DNA of 64,000 nucleotides from Intrasporangiaceae bacterium URHB0013 (GTDB taxonomy: Bacteria; Actinomycetota; Actinomycetes; Actinomycetales; Dermatophilaceae). A program made the position numbers and the translations under genes. The DNA lies in NCBI GenBank assembly GCA_000620545.1, contig KK211150.1, positions 1 through 64,000 on the forward strand. The letters are read 5' to 3'. This document shows, in pieces, positions 1 through 8,302 of the stretch. Below the pieces are notes generated by a model, which was not told the DNA's origin, ran no database searches, and worked only from the letters and a program-made list of their open reading frames with translations. How positions within the stretch are numbered: the stretch's first letter is position 1; the number at the start of each line of letters is the position of its first letter.

Positions 1-330
1 CCCTCCACTCGAGTGGTCACTCCCGCACAGGCCCCCTCGGTACGGAACTGACCACTCGACGTTGACCGCTGAGGCGCGGACCCTCCACTCGAGGTCACTC
101 CCGCACAGGCCCCACCCGTACGGAACTGAGCACTCGACGTTGACCGCTGAGGCGCGGACCCGCCACTCGAGTGGTCACTCCCGCACAGGCCTCACCCGTA
201 CGGAACTGACCACTCGACGTTGACGCTGAGAAAGAGGCCAGTTCGCTCGAGTGGTCACTCCCGCACGGGGCTCACCGGTACGGAACTGAGCACTCGACGG
301 GGGGATCCCGTCGAGTGGGCAGTTCCCCAC
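1..330. repeat. Repeat family A, array 1 (cut by window start)
   Basis: About four units of roughly 79 bases. Each unit has CGAGTGGTCA on one side and TGACCACTCG (or TGAGCACTCG) on the other, with a TACGGAAC segment between, so each can fold into a hairpin. A GTTGACCGCTGAGGCGCGGACC-like spacer recurs at about 61, 140 and 221. The last copy, near 309-330, is a single inverted piece. No convincing gene lies here before the dehydrogenase start at 370. Related arrays lie at 8057, 13633 and 44707. Confidence 0.9.
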
Positions 331-369
331 CGCGGGTTTGAGCCCGGTGGCGGCGGGCAGGATGGGCCC

Positions 370-1386
370 ATGCGCGCGACGACGATCCATGCCCCCGGCG
401 ACATTCGCCTGACTGAGGTCCCCGACCCGACGATCGAGGCGCCGACCGACGCCATCGTGCGCGTCGTGGCCGGCTGTATCTGCGGCTCGGACCTCTGGCC
501 CTACCGGGGCGCCAACCCGATCACGGCCGGCTCGACCATCGGTCACGAGGCGGTCGGCGTCGTGGAGGAGGTCGGCGGCGACGTGCGCGAGATCAACAAG
601 GGCGACTTCGTCGTGATCCCGTTCGTCCACTGCGACAACACGTGCGCGCACTGCCGCGCCGGCATGACGTCGGTCTGCGACCACCAGGGCTGGACCGTCA
701 GTGGTCAGGCCGAGCTCGTCCGCGTCAACCAGGCCGACGGCAGCCTCGTGAAGACCGACGGCGTGCCCGACGATGCGCTCCTCCCGTCGCTGCTCACCCT
801 CGCCGACGTCATGGCGACCGGCTGGCACGCCGCGGTGTCCTCGCGGGTGCGCCCCGGTGGCACCGCCGTCGTCATCGGGGACGGCGCCGTCGGCCTCTGC
901 GGCGTCATCGCCGCCAAGGAGCTGGGCGCCGAGCGCATCGTCGCGATGTCGCGCCACGAGCCCCGACAGGCCCTGGCCCGCGAGTTCGGCGCGACGCATG
1001 TCATCGCCGAGCGCGACGACGCCGGCGTCGAGGCGGTCATAGAGCTGACCGACGGGGTCGGCGCCGACTCGGTACTCGAGTGCGTCGGCACCGACCAGTC
1101 GATGAAGACGGCCTTCCGCATCAGCCGCCCCGGCTCGACGGTTGGATTCGTCGGAGCCCCACACGGCGTCGAGCTGCCCGTCCGGCAGATGTTCGTCCGC
1201 AACGTCGGCCTCGCCGGTGGCATGGCCCCGGTCCGCACCTACCTGCCGGACCTGCTCGGGCGCGTCCTCGACGGCCGCATCGACCCGGGCCGGGTCTTCG
1301 ACCTGAGGCTCCCCCTCGACGAGGTCGCCGAGGGCTACCGCGCCATGGACGAGCGCCGCGCGATCAAGGTCTTCCTCCGCCCCTGA
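370..1386 (+). CDS. Zinc-dependent alcohol dehydrogenase (MDR family)
   Basis: A 338-residue medium-chain dehydrogenase/reductase, the usual length for this family. It should oxidise an alcohol (or reduce an aldehyde or ketone) with NAD(P) in the cytoplasm. The GHEAVGVVEEVG signature gives catalytic His59 and Glu60, and ICGSD gives Cys38. Four cysteines (88, 92, 95, 103) form the structural zinc lobe, with one extra residue between the first two. VVIGDGAVGL is the Rossmann glycine motif. The ATG at 370 is preceded by AGGA seven bases upstream; an in-frame extension back to 220 runs through repeat DNA and is rejected. Substrate cannot be read from sequence. Confidence 0.93.
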   Translation: MRATTIHAPGDIRLTEVPDPTIEAPTDAIVRVVAGCICGSDLWPYRGANPITAGSTIGHEAVGVVEEVGGDVREINKGDFVVIPFVHCDNTCAHCRAGMTSVCDHQGWTVSGQAELVRVNQADGSLVKTDGVPDDALLPSLLTLADVMATGWHAAVSSRVRPGGTAVVIGDGAVGLCGVIAAKELGAERIVAMSRHEPRQALAREFGATHVIAERDDAGVEAVIELTDGVGADSVLECVGTDQSMKTAFRISRPGSTVGFVGAPHGVELPVRQMFVRNVGLAGGMAPVRTYLPDLLGRVLDGRIDPGRVFDLRLPLDEVAEGYRAMDERRAIKVFLRP

Positions 1387-1466
1387 CCGACCCCGCCCGT
1401 GACCTCCCACGGGTGGACGCACTTCCCTCACGGCCGCCCGCTCCCGACCACGGAAGACCCGAGCGG

Positions 1467-1547
1467 GTATGCCGTGAGGGCACCAAGCCGTAGGCGCCCG
1501 CGCTCCGAAGCACCAGCGTGACCTGCCGACCCGAGCACACGGCATAC
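1467..1547. repeat. Inverted GTATGCCGT pair in intergenic DNA
   Basis: GGGTATGCCGTG at about 1465 and CACGGCATACCC at about 1538 are exact reverse complements separated by some 60 bases, between the dehydrogenase and the next hydrolase. They could form the base of a hairpin downstream of the dehydrogenase. The 1387-1576 gap otherwise shows no gene. See the finding on the GTATGCCGT nonamer. Confidence 0.7.
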
Positions 1548-1576
1548 CCAGTGGCACCCTCGACGACGGAGACGAC

Positions 1577-2251
1577 GTGACCCACGCCCGGCTCATCGAC
1601 ACGGCTGCCCCGAAGGCGCCGCGCGGCGTCGTGCTCGTGCTGCACGGAGGCGCAGCTCGACGAGAAGCCGCGCGGGTCAGCCCGACCCAGCTGTCGGTGC
1701 TGCGGATGGTGCCGATCGCCAGCCGGATCGCGCGGGCCGCGAAGGGCGAGCTGGCCGTGCAGCGGCTGCTCAACTCCACGCGCGGCTGGGACGCCCAACA
1801 CACGCCGGTCGACGACGTGCGCTGGGCCCTCGGCCAGGCCGTCGACCGCTTCGGCCCCGACCTGCCCGTGTGCCTCGTCGGGCACTCGCTCGGCGGGCGC
1901 GCCGCACTGCTCGCGGCCGGCGAGGGCTCCGTCGTCAGCGCCGTGGCGCTGAACCCGTGGGTCTACGCGAACGAGGGACGCCGCGACCTCACCGGCCGGC
2001 GGGTCCTCATCGTCCACGGCGCCGACGACCGCATCGCGCGGCCGACGAACTCGGCAGCCGTCGCCCGGGACCTTTCACGCACGGCGGACGTCGGCTACGT
2101 CACCGTCGAGGGCGGCAAGCACGCGATGCTGGGCCGCCGCAGCCTCTTCGACGGCCTCGCTGCCGACTTCGCCACCGCGACCCTCCTCGGTCGCGATCCC
2201 GGCGGCGTGGTCGCGCGGGTGCTCGACGGGGAGGCGTGGGTCGCCGTCTGA
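1577..2251 (+). CDS. Alpha/beta hydrolase
   Basis: A 224-residue hydrolase-fold protein with a complete likely triad: nucleophile Ser104 in GHSLGG, acid Asp150 (or Asp151) in HGADD, and His182 in GGKHAM. The N-terminal LVLHGG supplies the oxyanion region. No signal peptide, so cytoplasmic. The GTG start at 1577 has GGAG five bases before it. It is shorter than typical lipases and resembles dienelactone-hydrolase-like or carboxylesterase proteins; substrate unknown. It stands alone between the dehydrogenase and a DUF1801 gene on the same strand. Confidence 0.85.
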   Translation: MTHARLIDTAAPKAPRGVVLVLHGGAARREAARVSPTQLSVLRMVPIASRIARAAKGELAVQRLLNSTRGWDAQHTPVDDVRWALGQAVDRFGPDLPVCLVGHSLGGRAALLAAGEGSVVSAVALNPWVYANEGRRDLTGRRVLIVHGADDRIARPTNSAAVARDLSRTADVGYVTVEGGKHAMLGRRSLFDGLAADFATATLLGRDPGGVVARVLDGEAWVAV

Positions 2252-2435
2252 GGGCACATCACCGGCGGAGCGAGCACCGCACGATTTCCGGTTGAGCGCA
2301 CGGATAGGATGGTGTTTCGTAGGTTTATGACCGTTTGGTCAGCGAATGCGTGCTTACTTTGCAGTCGTCCGTTTCCCCGAATACAGTCGTACCACCCCTC
2401 CAACGACCGGTCCGGAACTGAAGTGAGGACCAGGA
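2252..2435 (+). promoter_or_regulatory. AT-richer promoter region with small inverted repeat
   Basis: This gap is markedly less GC-rich than its surroundings. At 2328-2341 it carries TGACC-gttt-GGTCA, a short perfect inverted repeat that could be an operator for the DUF1801 gene at 2436. No clear -35/-10 pair can be fixed. Confidence 0.35.
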
Positions 2436-2810
2436 TTGGCCCCGAGATTTGCGTCCGTCGATGACTACATCGCCTCCTACCCCGAGGAGACGCGAACTCA
2501 GCTTGCGGGGGTCCGCCGCACGATCCGCGAGGTAGCCCCTCACGCGGGCGAGAAGATCAGCTACGGCATGGCGACGTTCACGGTCGACGGCAAGCCGCTC
2601 ATCTACTACGCCGGCTGGAAGAACCACGTCGGCCTCTACCCGGTGCCGACGGGCGATGCGCAGTTCGAGGAGGCGATCAGCCCCTACCGCCGCGCCAAGG
2701 ACACCGTGCGTTTCCCGATCATCCGGCCGGTCCCGCTCCACCTCGTCTCCGAGATCACCGCGCTCTGCCTCAAGCGCCGGGCCGCGGTCTCCGAGGGCCA
2801 CGACGCCTGA
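2436..2810 (+). CDS. DUF1801 (YdhG-like) protein
   Basis: A 124-residue DUF1801 protein. Family features are the EKISYGMATF segment and the YYAGWKNHVGLYP core, followed by KDTVRFP. The fold is small and cytoplasmic with no proven reaction; relatives are linked to iron or stress responses without firm evidence. The start is a TTG at 2436, chosen because GAGGA ends six bases upstream and the domain begins at once; no ATG or GTG fits as well. A second family member lies at 40674-41063 on the other strand (about 35 percent similar by eye), so the genome keeps at least two. Confidence 0.85.
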   Translation: MAPRFASVDDYIASYPEETRTQLAGVRRTIREVAPHAGEKISYGMATFTVDGKPLIYYAGWKNHVGLYPVPTGDAQFEEAISPYRRAKDTVRFPIIRPVPLHLVSEITALCLKRRAAVSEGHDA

Positions 2811-2885
2811 CGCGTGACGCCTGGACGCCGGACCCGCTGCGGCGACAGGCGGCCGCGGCGATGGGGTCGAGCGCACCCTAGGGCG

Positions 2886-3269
2886 TCAGGTCTGGAGGAC
2901 GGACAGGACGTTGCCGGCGGGGTCGGTGAACCACGCGATGAGCGGGCCGCCCTTGCGGAAGATGCCCTTCGCGTCGGTCTCGCCCGGCGTGCCCTCGTAC
3001 TTCTCGAAGACGACGCCCCGGCGCGTCAGCTCATCGACGGCGGCCTCGATGTCGTCGACCGGGAAGTTGAGGATCGTGAAGGTCGCCGGCTCGTGGTTCG
3101 GCTTGGGGTAGATGAGGGTCGGGCGGTCGCCGCCTTCACCGGCGAGGTGGAGCGTGAGCATGCCGTTCTCCTCGGTGACGCGCAGCCCGAGGGTCTCGGC
3201 ATAGAACGCCTTGGCCGCGGGGATGTCGTCGACGGAGAAGCCGCTGAACGCGTGGGAGCTTGACAGCAC
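2886..3269 (-). CDS. VOC family (glyoxalase-like) protein
   Basis: A 127-residue vicinal-oxygen-chelate protein with the two beta-alpha-beta-beta-beta modules: [21 protein letters not shown] near the N-terminus and [18 protein letters not shown] in the middle, ending [14 protein letters not shown]. Such proteins bind a metal and act as lyases, dioxygenases or antibiotic-resistance proteins; which applies here cannot be told. The GTG start at 3269 has GAGAGGA about seven bases upstream. Its 3' end faces the DUF1801 gene, and its promoter shares the 3270-3503 gap with the CHRD gene. Confidence 0.88.
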   Translation of the reverse strand: MLSSSHAFSGFSVDDIPAAKAFYAETLGLRVTEENGMLTLHLAGEGGDRPTLIYPKPNHEPATFTILNFPVDDIEAAVDELTRRGVVFEKYEGTPGETDAKGIFRKGGPLIAWFTDPAGNVLSVLQT

Positions 3270-3503
3270 GTCGGTCCTCTCTCCGGGGCGCGGTGCGCGC
3301 CCGCTGAGTCCCAGTCAAGACCTGCGGGTGTCGCGATGGTGCCGCTTCCGCCGAGATTCTGCAGGTCCAGGCCCTCATTTCGGTGGAACCCCAATCCAGC
3401 AGGGCCGCGGCGACGAACCCCCGCCCGGAGATGGTCGACGACGACCCCCGTCCGAGCACACGCACGATGGACGGCTTTGTCTCCTCGTCAAGGAGGAAAA
3501 CAG

Positions 3504-4283
3504 ATGCGCACGACCACCACTCGGATCGCCGGCGCCAGCTTCGCGGCAGCCGCCGCCCTGGCACTCAGCATCGGACCCGCGTTCGCGGCCGACGGCTTCG
3601 TCAGCGCCAACCTCAAGCCCGTCGCCGGCAACGGTGTCGACGGCAGTGGCACCGCCATGGTCGAGGTCCAGGGCAACAAGATCACCGTCACGATGGCTGC
3701 CAACGGCCTGCTCCCCGACAACCCGCACGCTGCGCACATCCACTTCGGCGCCGCAGCCCGCCACGAGTGCCCCGTCCTCTCCGACGACAAGAACGGCGAC
3801 GGCCACCTCAACACGACCGAGGGCGGCCCGGCCTACGGCGACGTCGTCGTCTCCCTCACGAAGACCGGCGACACGAGCCCCAAGTCGGCTCTGGCCATCG
3901 ACCGCTTCGACACCGCGCCCGGCGGCAAGCTGACCTACCAGCGTGGCAGCATCAAGGTCTCGAGCACCATCGCCAAGGCCATCACCGCCGGCGAGTCCGT
4001 CGTCGTCATCCACGGTGTCGACCACAACGAGGACGGCAAGTACTCCGGCGACACCAAGAGCGACCTCGACCCGAAGCTGCCGACCGAGGCGACCGACCCG
4101 GCCTTGTGTGGCGCCCTGCGCGTCGCGCCTGCGGGTGGCATGCACACCGGCGGTGGCGTCGCCGCTGACGGTCTCAAGAGCGGCGGTCAGAACGAGGCCC
4201 TCATGCTCGTCGGTGGCGGCGCACTGCTGGCCGCGGCCGGAACCGGCGCCTTCGCCGCCCGTCGCGCCCGCTCGCGCGCCTGA
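3504..4283 (+). CDS. Secreted CHRD-domain protein with C-terminal membrane anchor
   Basis: A 259-residue exported protein. Residues 1-28 form a signal peptide (RTTTTR, then a hydrophobic Ala-rich core, AFA-AD cleavage). The body is a CHRD domain with HAAHIHFG and the later SVVVIHGVDHNEDGKYSG segment. The C-terminus has a hydrophobic span (about 232-250) and an RRARSRA basic tail, as in sortase substrates, but I see no LPxTG motif before it. AGGAGG lies seven bases before the ATG. The next gene is a class F sortase, a pairing that suggests cell-wall display. Function of CHRD domains in bacteria is unknown. Confidence 0.88.
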   Translation: MRTTTTRIAGASFAAAAALALSIGPAFAADGFVSANLKPVAGNGVDGSGTAMVEVQGNKITVTMAANGLLPDNPHAAHIHFGAAARHECPVLSDDKNGDGHLNTTEGGPAYGDVVVSLTKTGDTSPKSALAIDRFDTAPGGKLTYQRGSIKVSSTIAKAITAGESVVVIHGVDHNEDGKYSGDTKSDLDPKLPTEATDPALCGALRVAPAGGMHTGGGVAADGLKSGGQNEALMLVGGGALLAAAGTGAFAARRARSRA

Positions 4284-4303
4284 TCGAGCGGACCGGATCC
4301 CCG

Positions 4304-5164
4304 ATGTCAGAGCCGTCAGATCTACCGGGGCCGTCCGGGCCGTCCGGGCCGTCCGGGCCGTCCGGGCGGTCCGGGCCGCGTGAGCCGCGTGAGCCGGCTC
4401 GGCGGTCGTCCGGTCGCCGCGTCGCACCCGGTGTCGCGGCGGCCCTGGCGGTCACGGTCGCGCTGCTCGTCGTCGCGGTCGTGGCGCTCGTGTCCGGGTC
4501 TCGGGGGACGCCCGGCCCGCCGCAGCCCGCGGCGGGCGAGGCGCTCCCGCTGTCCGCCCCAGCCTCCGCAGCCTCCGCCCCAGCCGGCCCGGCGCGTCCC
4601 ACCGACGCGGGCTCCCCGTCGGATTCCATGGGTGAGGGCGGGACACCGACAGCCGGCCTGCACTCCAGCACGAGCGGCGACGCGGCCGGCATCGGGGCCT
4701 TCCTCGCGGCGTCCGAGCCGACGTCGATCGAGATCCCGGCGATCGGGGTCAGCTCGAAGCGCTTCGTGCCGCTGACCGTCCAGCGCGACGGCACGATCTC
4801 GGTGCCGGGCACGGCCCAGGAGGTCGGGCTCTACGAGGCCGGCCCGACGCCGGGCCAGCTGGGGCCGTCGGTCCTCGCCGCGCACGTCGACACGCCCTCG
4901 GGGGTGCCGGGCATCTTCCACGAGCTCGGCAGGGTCGAGGCGGGCGACGTGATCACGGTGTCGCGCCGCGACGGGTCGAGCCTCACCTTCACCGTCGATG
5001 CGGTGTCGGCCTACAAGAAGTCGCAGTTCCCGACCGAGCTCGTCTACAAGGGCGACTTCACCAGGTCCGAGATCCGCCTCGTGACCTGTGGCGGCCCCAC
5101 CGACAGCCGCAACGAGTACCGGGACAACGTCGTGGTCTTCGGCCACCTGTCGAGCGCCACCTGA
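4304..5164 (+). CDS. Class F sortase
   Basis: A 286-residue membrane-anchored transpeptidase. Residues 9-24 are a GPS collagen-like tract, 41-64 one membrane span, 70-140 a Pro/Ala/Ser-rich stalk, and 141-286 the catalytic domain. The likely catalytic residues are His194 (AAHVD), Cys262 (LVTCGG) and Arg273 (YRDN). Sortases cut a sorting signal and link the substrate to peptidoglycan or pilin. It starts 20 bases after the CHRD gene and should be co-transcribed. The Shine-Dalgarno is weak, so coupling to the upstream gene is possible. The missing LPxTG in the neighbour leaves the substrate open. Confidence 0.9.
   Translation: MSEPSDLPGPSGPSGPSGPSGRSGPREPREPARRSSGRRVAPGVAAALAVTVALLVVAVVALVSGSRGTPGPPQPAAGEALPLSAPASAASAPAGPARPTDAGSPSDSMGEGGTPTAGLHSSTSGDAAGIGAFLAASEPTSIEIPAIGVSSKRFVPLTVQRDGTISVPGTAQEVGLYEAGPTPGQLGPSVLAAHVDTPSGVPGIFHELGRVEAGDVITVSRRDGSSLTFTVDAVSAYKKSQFPTELVYKGDFTRSEIRLVTCGGPTDSRNEYRDNVVVFGHLSSAT
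4327..4380 (+). repeat. 9-bp tandem repeat coding for Gly-Pro-Ser
   Basis: Five to six near-perfect copies of GGGCCGTCC, the last ones degenerate, encode the collagen-like GPSGPSG tract at the N-terminus of the sortase. Because the period is a multiple of three, copy number can change without breaking the frame. Confidence 0.9.
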
Positions 5165-5523
5165 CCAGCGCCACCTGACGAACGCCTTGGCGAGCGCCCT
5201 TGGCGAGCGCCCTTGGCGGTCGCCTGGCGAGTGCCACTGAGTCCCCACGTGCCGAGCGCCCGGGCGACTGTCGACCGTTCCCGGAGGTGAGCCCCTAAGC
5301 CCGCGTCCGCAACGCGCGGTGTACCCGCGGGTCGTGCCAGATACCGGCAAATCGGTGTGATCTGTGTCTCACCAAATAGAAGGTAAAGCGTTGGTATAGG
5401 CGGGCACATCGGACATTCAGGGACCTTCGTGGCGCGTCGTCGTTACCGTGGCGTGACATTTGCCAGTTGCCTCGTCTACTGTTCCGGGAGTCCGGCCACC
5501 AGGTCGGGCACTCGTGAGGTGGA
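5165..5523. other. Intergenic region upstream of the riboswitch
   Basis: No gene is visible. The first part (about 5180-5235) has three tandem GCGAGCGCCCTTG-like copies. Positions 5290-5480 are unusually AT-rich for this genome and should contain the promoter for the riboswitch transcript. A candidate is GTGACA at 5453 with TACTGT about 18 bases later, but this is a weak assignment. Confidence 0.5.
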
Positions 5524-5720
5524 CCGCCTAGTCCTGTCACCGCCTGACGAGAGGGATCAAATCTTGTGACAGGAGCGGAGGAACCACAGGTTTCTCCGGA
5601 CGTCCGGCGCAACGACTTCGGACGTCCTTGGGGTTAAGGCTTCACCCGCCACGCATCGTGCGGCGGGGGTGGCCCGGGCACCTCCCCGCCCGAACCCGAC
5701 AGCTAACTTCGTAGGCGCGG
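5524..5720 (+). promoter_or_regulatory. Cyclic di-AMP riboswitch (ydaO/yuaA type)
   Basis: The 3' half ends with CCCGAACCCGACAGCTAAC and TTCGTAGGC, the near-invariant hallmark of this class. The 5' half has GAGCGGAGGAACC followed by GGGGTTAAGGC, also class hallmarks. The outer P1 helix can form between CCGCCTA (5524-5530) and TAGGCG (5712-5717). The GGAGAGG ribosome site of the next gene directly abuts the P1 3' strand. Family knowledge: c-di-AMP binding turns expression off, and in actinobacteria these elements precede cell-wall hydrolase genes, which fits the gene at 5733. Confidence 0.95.
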
Positions 5721-5732
5721 AGAGGTACACGC

Positions 5733-6665
5733 GTGAACTCTGAGAACATTCGCGGTCGCCATCGTGCGCCCGGCCGCCACAACCCCCTCAACGAACTCAA
5801 GCTCCTCGCCCGTGAGTCGGCTCAGCCGGCCATGAAGGCGGGCGCCGTCGTCGCTGCCACCGGTGGACTGGTCGCCACCTTCGCCAACCCGGCGAGCGCC
5901 GACACCCTGTCACCCGCCTCGGGTGACGTCGCCGCTGCTGCCGGCATCGACTCGGCGGGCCCGGCCGTCGTCGGCCCCGCGAAGGCTGCTGCTCCGGCCG
6001 CGTCGACCGCGCTGTCCAAGATCGGCTACGCCCCGGCCGTGCAGAAGGCGGTCGCCCAGCGCGTCGGTCAGCCGAAGCCCCAGGTCATCGAGGACGTCAA
6101 GGTCAAGACCGAGCGCGCTGCCGCCAAGGCCGCCGCCACCAGGGCCGCCTCCAAGGCGGCCGCCGCCAAGGCTGCCGCGAAGAAGGCCGCTGCCGAGCGC
6201 AAGGCCACGACGGCGCGCGCCTCGCGTGACCTGACGCGCCGCACGCTGACGACGAGCACCTCGTCGAGGAAGGCGAGCAGCAACACCTCCGTCCCGCGCG
6301 CCTCCTCGGGCACGCACGCCTCGCGCAACTGGGCCACCCCGGGTCAGTGCACGTGGGGCGCCCTGAGCAAGTGGTACCAGTCCGAGGGGTACTACCCCGG
6401 CGGCTGGACCGGAAACGCCATGGCGTGGTCCTCGGGCGCAGCCTCGGCTGGCTACACCGTGAGCGGCACGCCGCGCACGCGCTCGATCCTCGTCATGCAG
6501 CCCGGCGTCCACGGCTCCTCGAGCGTCGGCCACGTCGCCTGGGTGACCGGCGTCAACGGCAACGAGGTGACGATCATCGAGATGAACGCCCTCGCCGGTG
6601 CGTACAACTACAACACGCGCACGCTGACCGACGGCCCCGGCATGAGGTACATCTACGCGCCGTGA
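5733..6665 (+). CDS. Exported CHAP-domain cell-wall hydrolase
   Basis: A 310-residue secreted protein. Its N-terminus is a long signal region (basic GRHRAPGRHNPLNELK, hydrophobic 36-55, cleavage near PASA). Residues 60-195 are an Ala/Lys-rich, probably coiled linker and a Ser/Thr-rich tract. Residues 199-310 form a CHAP amidase/endopeptidase domain with Cys206 (GQCTW), His267 (GHVAWV) and Glu283 (IIEMN). It should cut peptidoglycan peptides outside the cell. GTG start with GGAGAGG seven bases ahead. Control by the c-di-AMP riboswitch links its expression to cell-envelope state. A strong hairpin follows. Confidence 0.93.
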   Translation: MNSENIRGRHRAPGRHNPLNELKLLARESAQPAMKAGAVVAATGGLVATFANPASADTLSPASGDVAAAAGIDSAGPAVVGPAKAAAPAASTALSKIGYAPAVQKAVAQRVGQPKPQVIEDVKVKTERAAAKAAATRAASKAAAAKAAAKKAAAERKATTARASRDLTRRTLTTSTSSRKASSNTSVPRASSGTHASRNWATPGQCTWGALSKWYQSEGYYPGGWTGNAMAWSSGAASAGYTVSGTPRTRSILVMQPGVHGSSSVGHVAWVTGVNGNEVTIIEMNALAGAYNYNTRTLTDGPGMRYIYAP

Positions 6666-6701
6666 CCCACGTCGGGTTCCTCGCGAACTGACGCGCTCGT
6701 G

Positions 6702-6735
6702 CGAAGGGGAGGATGCTGCGGCATCCTCCCCTTCG
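6702..6735 (+). terminator. Strong hairpin terminator after the CHAP gene
   Basis: Perfect 15-bp stem (CGAAGGGGAGGATGC with its complement) closed by a 4-base loop, 36 bases after the stop codon. There is no clear T run, as is common in actinobacteria. The remaining 6736-6976 gap shows no gene; the promoter for the oxidoreductase must lie there. Confidence 0.92.
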
Positions 6736-6976
6736 TCATGCCCACAGTCCCGCGCCCGCTCCACCGTCGGGCCGCTCCATACCCCCTCACCTCCCAACCA
6801 TCACCTGCCGCGGTCTCTAGTGCGCCCCTCCCTGGGACGGCGTGGGATCGCCCACATCACGAACCCGGACAACAGGGAATGATCACCTCGCCGCGGGGCT
6901 TGTCGCCCACGTAGTTGAAGGCTCCACCATTCTCCGGCGGGGCCGCCGACCGTTTCCGACAGTGAGGAGCAGGCCT

Positions 6977-8065
6977 GTGTCCACGGCCTTCGAGAGCATC
7001 CGCATCGGCCGCTGGGACCTTCCCCAGCGTTTCGTCATGGCACCGCTGACGCGCAACCGCGCGGGGCAGGGCCAGGCGCCGACCACGCTCAACGCCGAGT
7101 ACTACGGCCAGCGCGCGAGCGCCGGCCTTCTCATCACCGAGGGCACCCAGCCGAGTGCCGTCGGCCAGGGCTACCTCGACACCCCCGGCCTGCACTCCGA
7201 CGAGCAGGTCGCCGGCTGGCGCCTCGTGGCCGACGCCGTGCACGCGGGCGGCGGTCACGTCGTCGTGCAGCTCATGCACGCCGGGCGGGTGGCCCACCCC
7301 GACAACAAGGGCGGGCTGGAGAGCGTGGCCCCGAGCGCCATCGCGGCCCCCGGGAAGATCGTGACCCCGAGCGGTGAGCAGCCGTATGCCGTCCCGCGCG
7401 CCCTCGAGACCGACGAGATCCCCGCGCTCGTGGCGGAGTTCGTCCACGCTGCGCGCCAGGCCGTCGCGGCCGGGCTCGACGGCGTCGAGATCCACGCCGC
7501 CAACGGCTACCTGCCGCACCAGTTCCTCGCGCCCTCGAGCAACGAGCGCACCGACGGCTACGGCGGCTCGCCCGAGGCGCGGGCCCGGCTCGTCGTCGAG
7601 ATCACGACGGCCGTGGCCGAGGCGATCGGCGCCGAGCGCGTCGGCATCCGCATCTCGCCCGCGCACAACATCCAGGGCGTCCTCGAGCAGGACGAGGCCG
7701 ACACCGCCGCGACCTACGAGTCGCTCGTCGAGGGCATCGCGCCGCTCGGGCTCGCCTACCTCAGCATCCTCGGCGACCCCGAGTCCGACATCGTCCGCGA
7801 CCTCCGCAAGCGCTTCGGCGGGCCGGTCATCCTCAACACCGGCTTCGGCAAGGTGACCGAGCTGGCCGACGTCGAGGACATCCTCGAGCGCGATCTCGGC
7901 GACCTCGTCGCGGTGGGGCGCGAGTTCCTCGCCAATCCGGACCTCGTCCGCCGGTGGCGCGAGGGCGCTCCCCTCAACGAGCCCAACCCGCAGACCTTCT
8001 ACGGCGGCGGCGCCGAGGGATACACCGACTACCCCGCCCTCCCTGAGGCACCCGTAGGAAGTTGA
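6977..8065 (+). CDS. Old Yellow Enzyme family ene-reductase (NemA-like)
   Basis: A 362-residue FMN-dependent oxidoreductase of normal family length. It should reduce activated C=C bonds of enones, nitro-alkenes or nitrate esters with NAD(P)H. MAPLTRNRA near residue 21 is the start of the FMN barrel. VEIHAANGYLPHQF gives the substrate-binding His173/Asn176 pair, followed by SSNERTDGYGGS. IGIRISP and the LNTGFGK phosphate-binding segment follow. The GTG at 6977 has GAGGAG seven bases upstream, so the longer in-frame extension is rejected. Its stop codon lies inside the first copy of repeat array 2. Confidence 0.93.
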   Translation: MSTAFESIRIGRWDLPQRFVMAPLTRNRAGQGQAPTTLNAEYYGQRASAGLLITEGTQPSAVGQGYLDTPGLHSDEQVAGWRLVADAVHAGGGHVVVQLMHAGRVAHPDNKGGLESVAPSAIAAPGKIVTPSGEQPYAVPRALETDEIPALVAEFVHAARQAVAAGLDGVEIHAANGYLPHQFLAPSSNERTDGYGGSPEARARLVVEITTAVAEAIGAERVGIRISPAHNIQGVLEQDEADTAATYESLVEGIAPLGLAYLSILGDPESDIVRDLRKRFGGPVILNTGFGKVTELADVEDILERDLGDLVAVGREFLANPDLVRRWREGAPLNEPNPQTFYGGGAEGYTDYPALPEAPVGS

Positions 8066-8290
8066 GCACTCGACGGGGACCCGCCCCGTCGAGTGCTCAA
8101 TTCCGTACGGCCCCGTCGACTGCTCACTTCCGTACGCCCCGTCGAGTGCTCAGTTCCGTACGCCCCCGTCGAGTGCTCAGTTCCGTACGCCCCGTCGAGT
8201 GCTCAGTCCGTGCGCCCCGTCGAGTGGTCAGTTGCGTACGTGCCCTCGAGGGGTCGGTTGCGGACCCGCACTCGAGTGGGCGCATCCGCC
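8057..8290. repeat. Repeat family A, array 2
   Basis: About eight copies of the core TCGAGTGCTCAGTTCCGTAC at 27-28 base spacing, mostly in one direction, with the first copy (8063-8075) inverted so that the outer parts can pair. It lies between two convergent genes, so it may serve as or surround a two-way terminator. Copies decay toward 8250-8290. Confidence 0.92.
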
Positions 8291-8302
8291 CGGCGGGGTG
8301 TA

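Noticed and set aside
1-330. CRISPR-like array
   Set aside because: The units are fully repetitive, with no unique spacers, vary in length between arrays and are palindromic in themselves. No cas genes are present.
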